From Halomonas sp. PR-M31 (GTDB taxonomy: Bacteria > Pseudomonadota > Gammaproteobacteria > Pseudomonadales > Halomonadaceae), in NCBI RefSeq assembly GCF_001039575.1, contig NZ_JIBT01000060.1, forward strand, positions 1 to 49,475: a DNA stretch of 49,475 nt, written 5' to 3'. The number at the start of each line of letters is the position of its first letter. Positions within the stretch are counted from its first letter, which is position 1. Under the pieces are notes generated by a model that saw only the letters and a list, made by a program, of their open reading frames with translations, ran no database searches and was not told the DNA's origin. Positions 49,465 through 49,475 of this stretch are shown in pieces. The translations under genes and the position numbers were made by a program.

Positions 49465-49475
49465 CTCAGTTACCT

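Overview
The window looks like chromosomal core DNA of a high-GC gammaproteobacterium, most likely a member of the Halomonadaceae (Halomonas-like). This is inferred from gene order (coaE-yacG-mutT/thiE-argJ-secA-dciA-lpxC-dcw cluster; mla-ibaG-murA-hisG-hisD), the Pseudomonas/Halomonas-type DciA between secA and lpxC, and the acidic proteins. No phage, CRISPR array or tRNA was seen. Both ends cut genes: coaE on the left and an lptC/rpsQ junction on the right.

Layout. 1-970: end of coaE, then yacG and a bidirectional terminator. 972-5929 (minus): a Nudix/ThiE-like fusion, argJ and secA. 6000-6344 (minus): a small signal-peptide ORF directly upstream of secA. 6400-6906 (plus): dciA. 6986-24742 (minus): lpxC and a division/cell-wall (dcw) cluster that reads, in transcription order, rsmH-ftsL-ftsI-murE-murF-mraY-murD-ftsW-murG-murC-ddlB-ftsQ-ftsA-ftsZ-lpxC. 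24774-25123: RNase P RNA just upstream of rsmH, with no mraZ. 25207-29525: rsmI diverging from lpoA-yraN-diaA-dolP. 29641-36077 (minus): sspB/sspA, cytochrome bc1 (petABC), rplM-rpsI and zapE. 36249-40251: zapG, the Nif3-like gene (minus), a DegS-like protease and an OprB-type porin. 40319-47223 (minus): the mlaFEDCB-ibaG-murA-hisG-hisD operon, interrupted by a 140-bp palindromic repeat. 47451 to the end (plus): kdsD-kdsC-lptC, breaking off into a fragment of ribosomal protein gene rpsQ on the opposite strand.

The most interesting signal is upstream of secA. The unannotated 114-codon ORF encodes a classical Sec signal peptide and ends in RRGPPAP, a proline-rich end like that of R-A-P-P-type translation-arrest peptides. 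A stretch before it resembles part of the E. coli SecM arrest motif (STPLW...AG). Four codons before RGPP, its mRNA carries a 10-nt perfect complement of the secA Shine-Dalgarno region. This is the layout of a SecM-type secretion monitor: a stalled ribosome would open the helix that hides the secA ribosome-binding site. It is a sequence-based hypothesis.

The sequence also has quality problems that matter for reading it. Four otherwise well-conserved genes (ftsZ, ftsQ, murE, porin) each carry a one-base deletion in a C run of the given strand. The last ~165 bases are rpsQ joined to lptC with further defects. These look more like sequencing or assembly errors than biology, since ftsZ, ftsQ and murE are normally essential.
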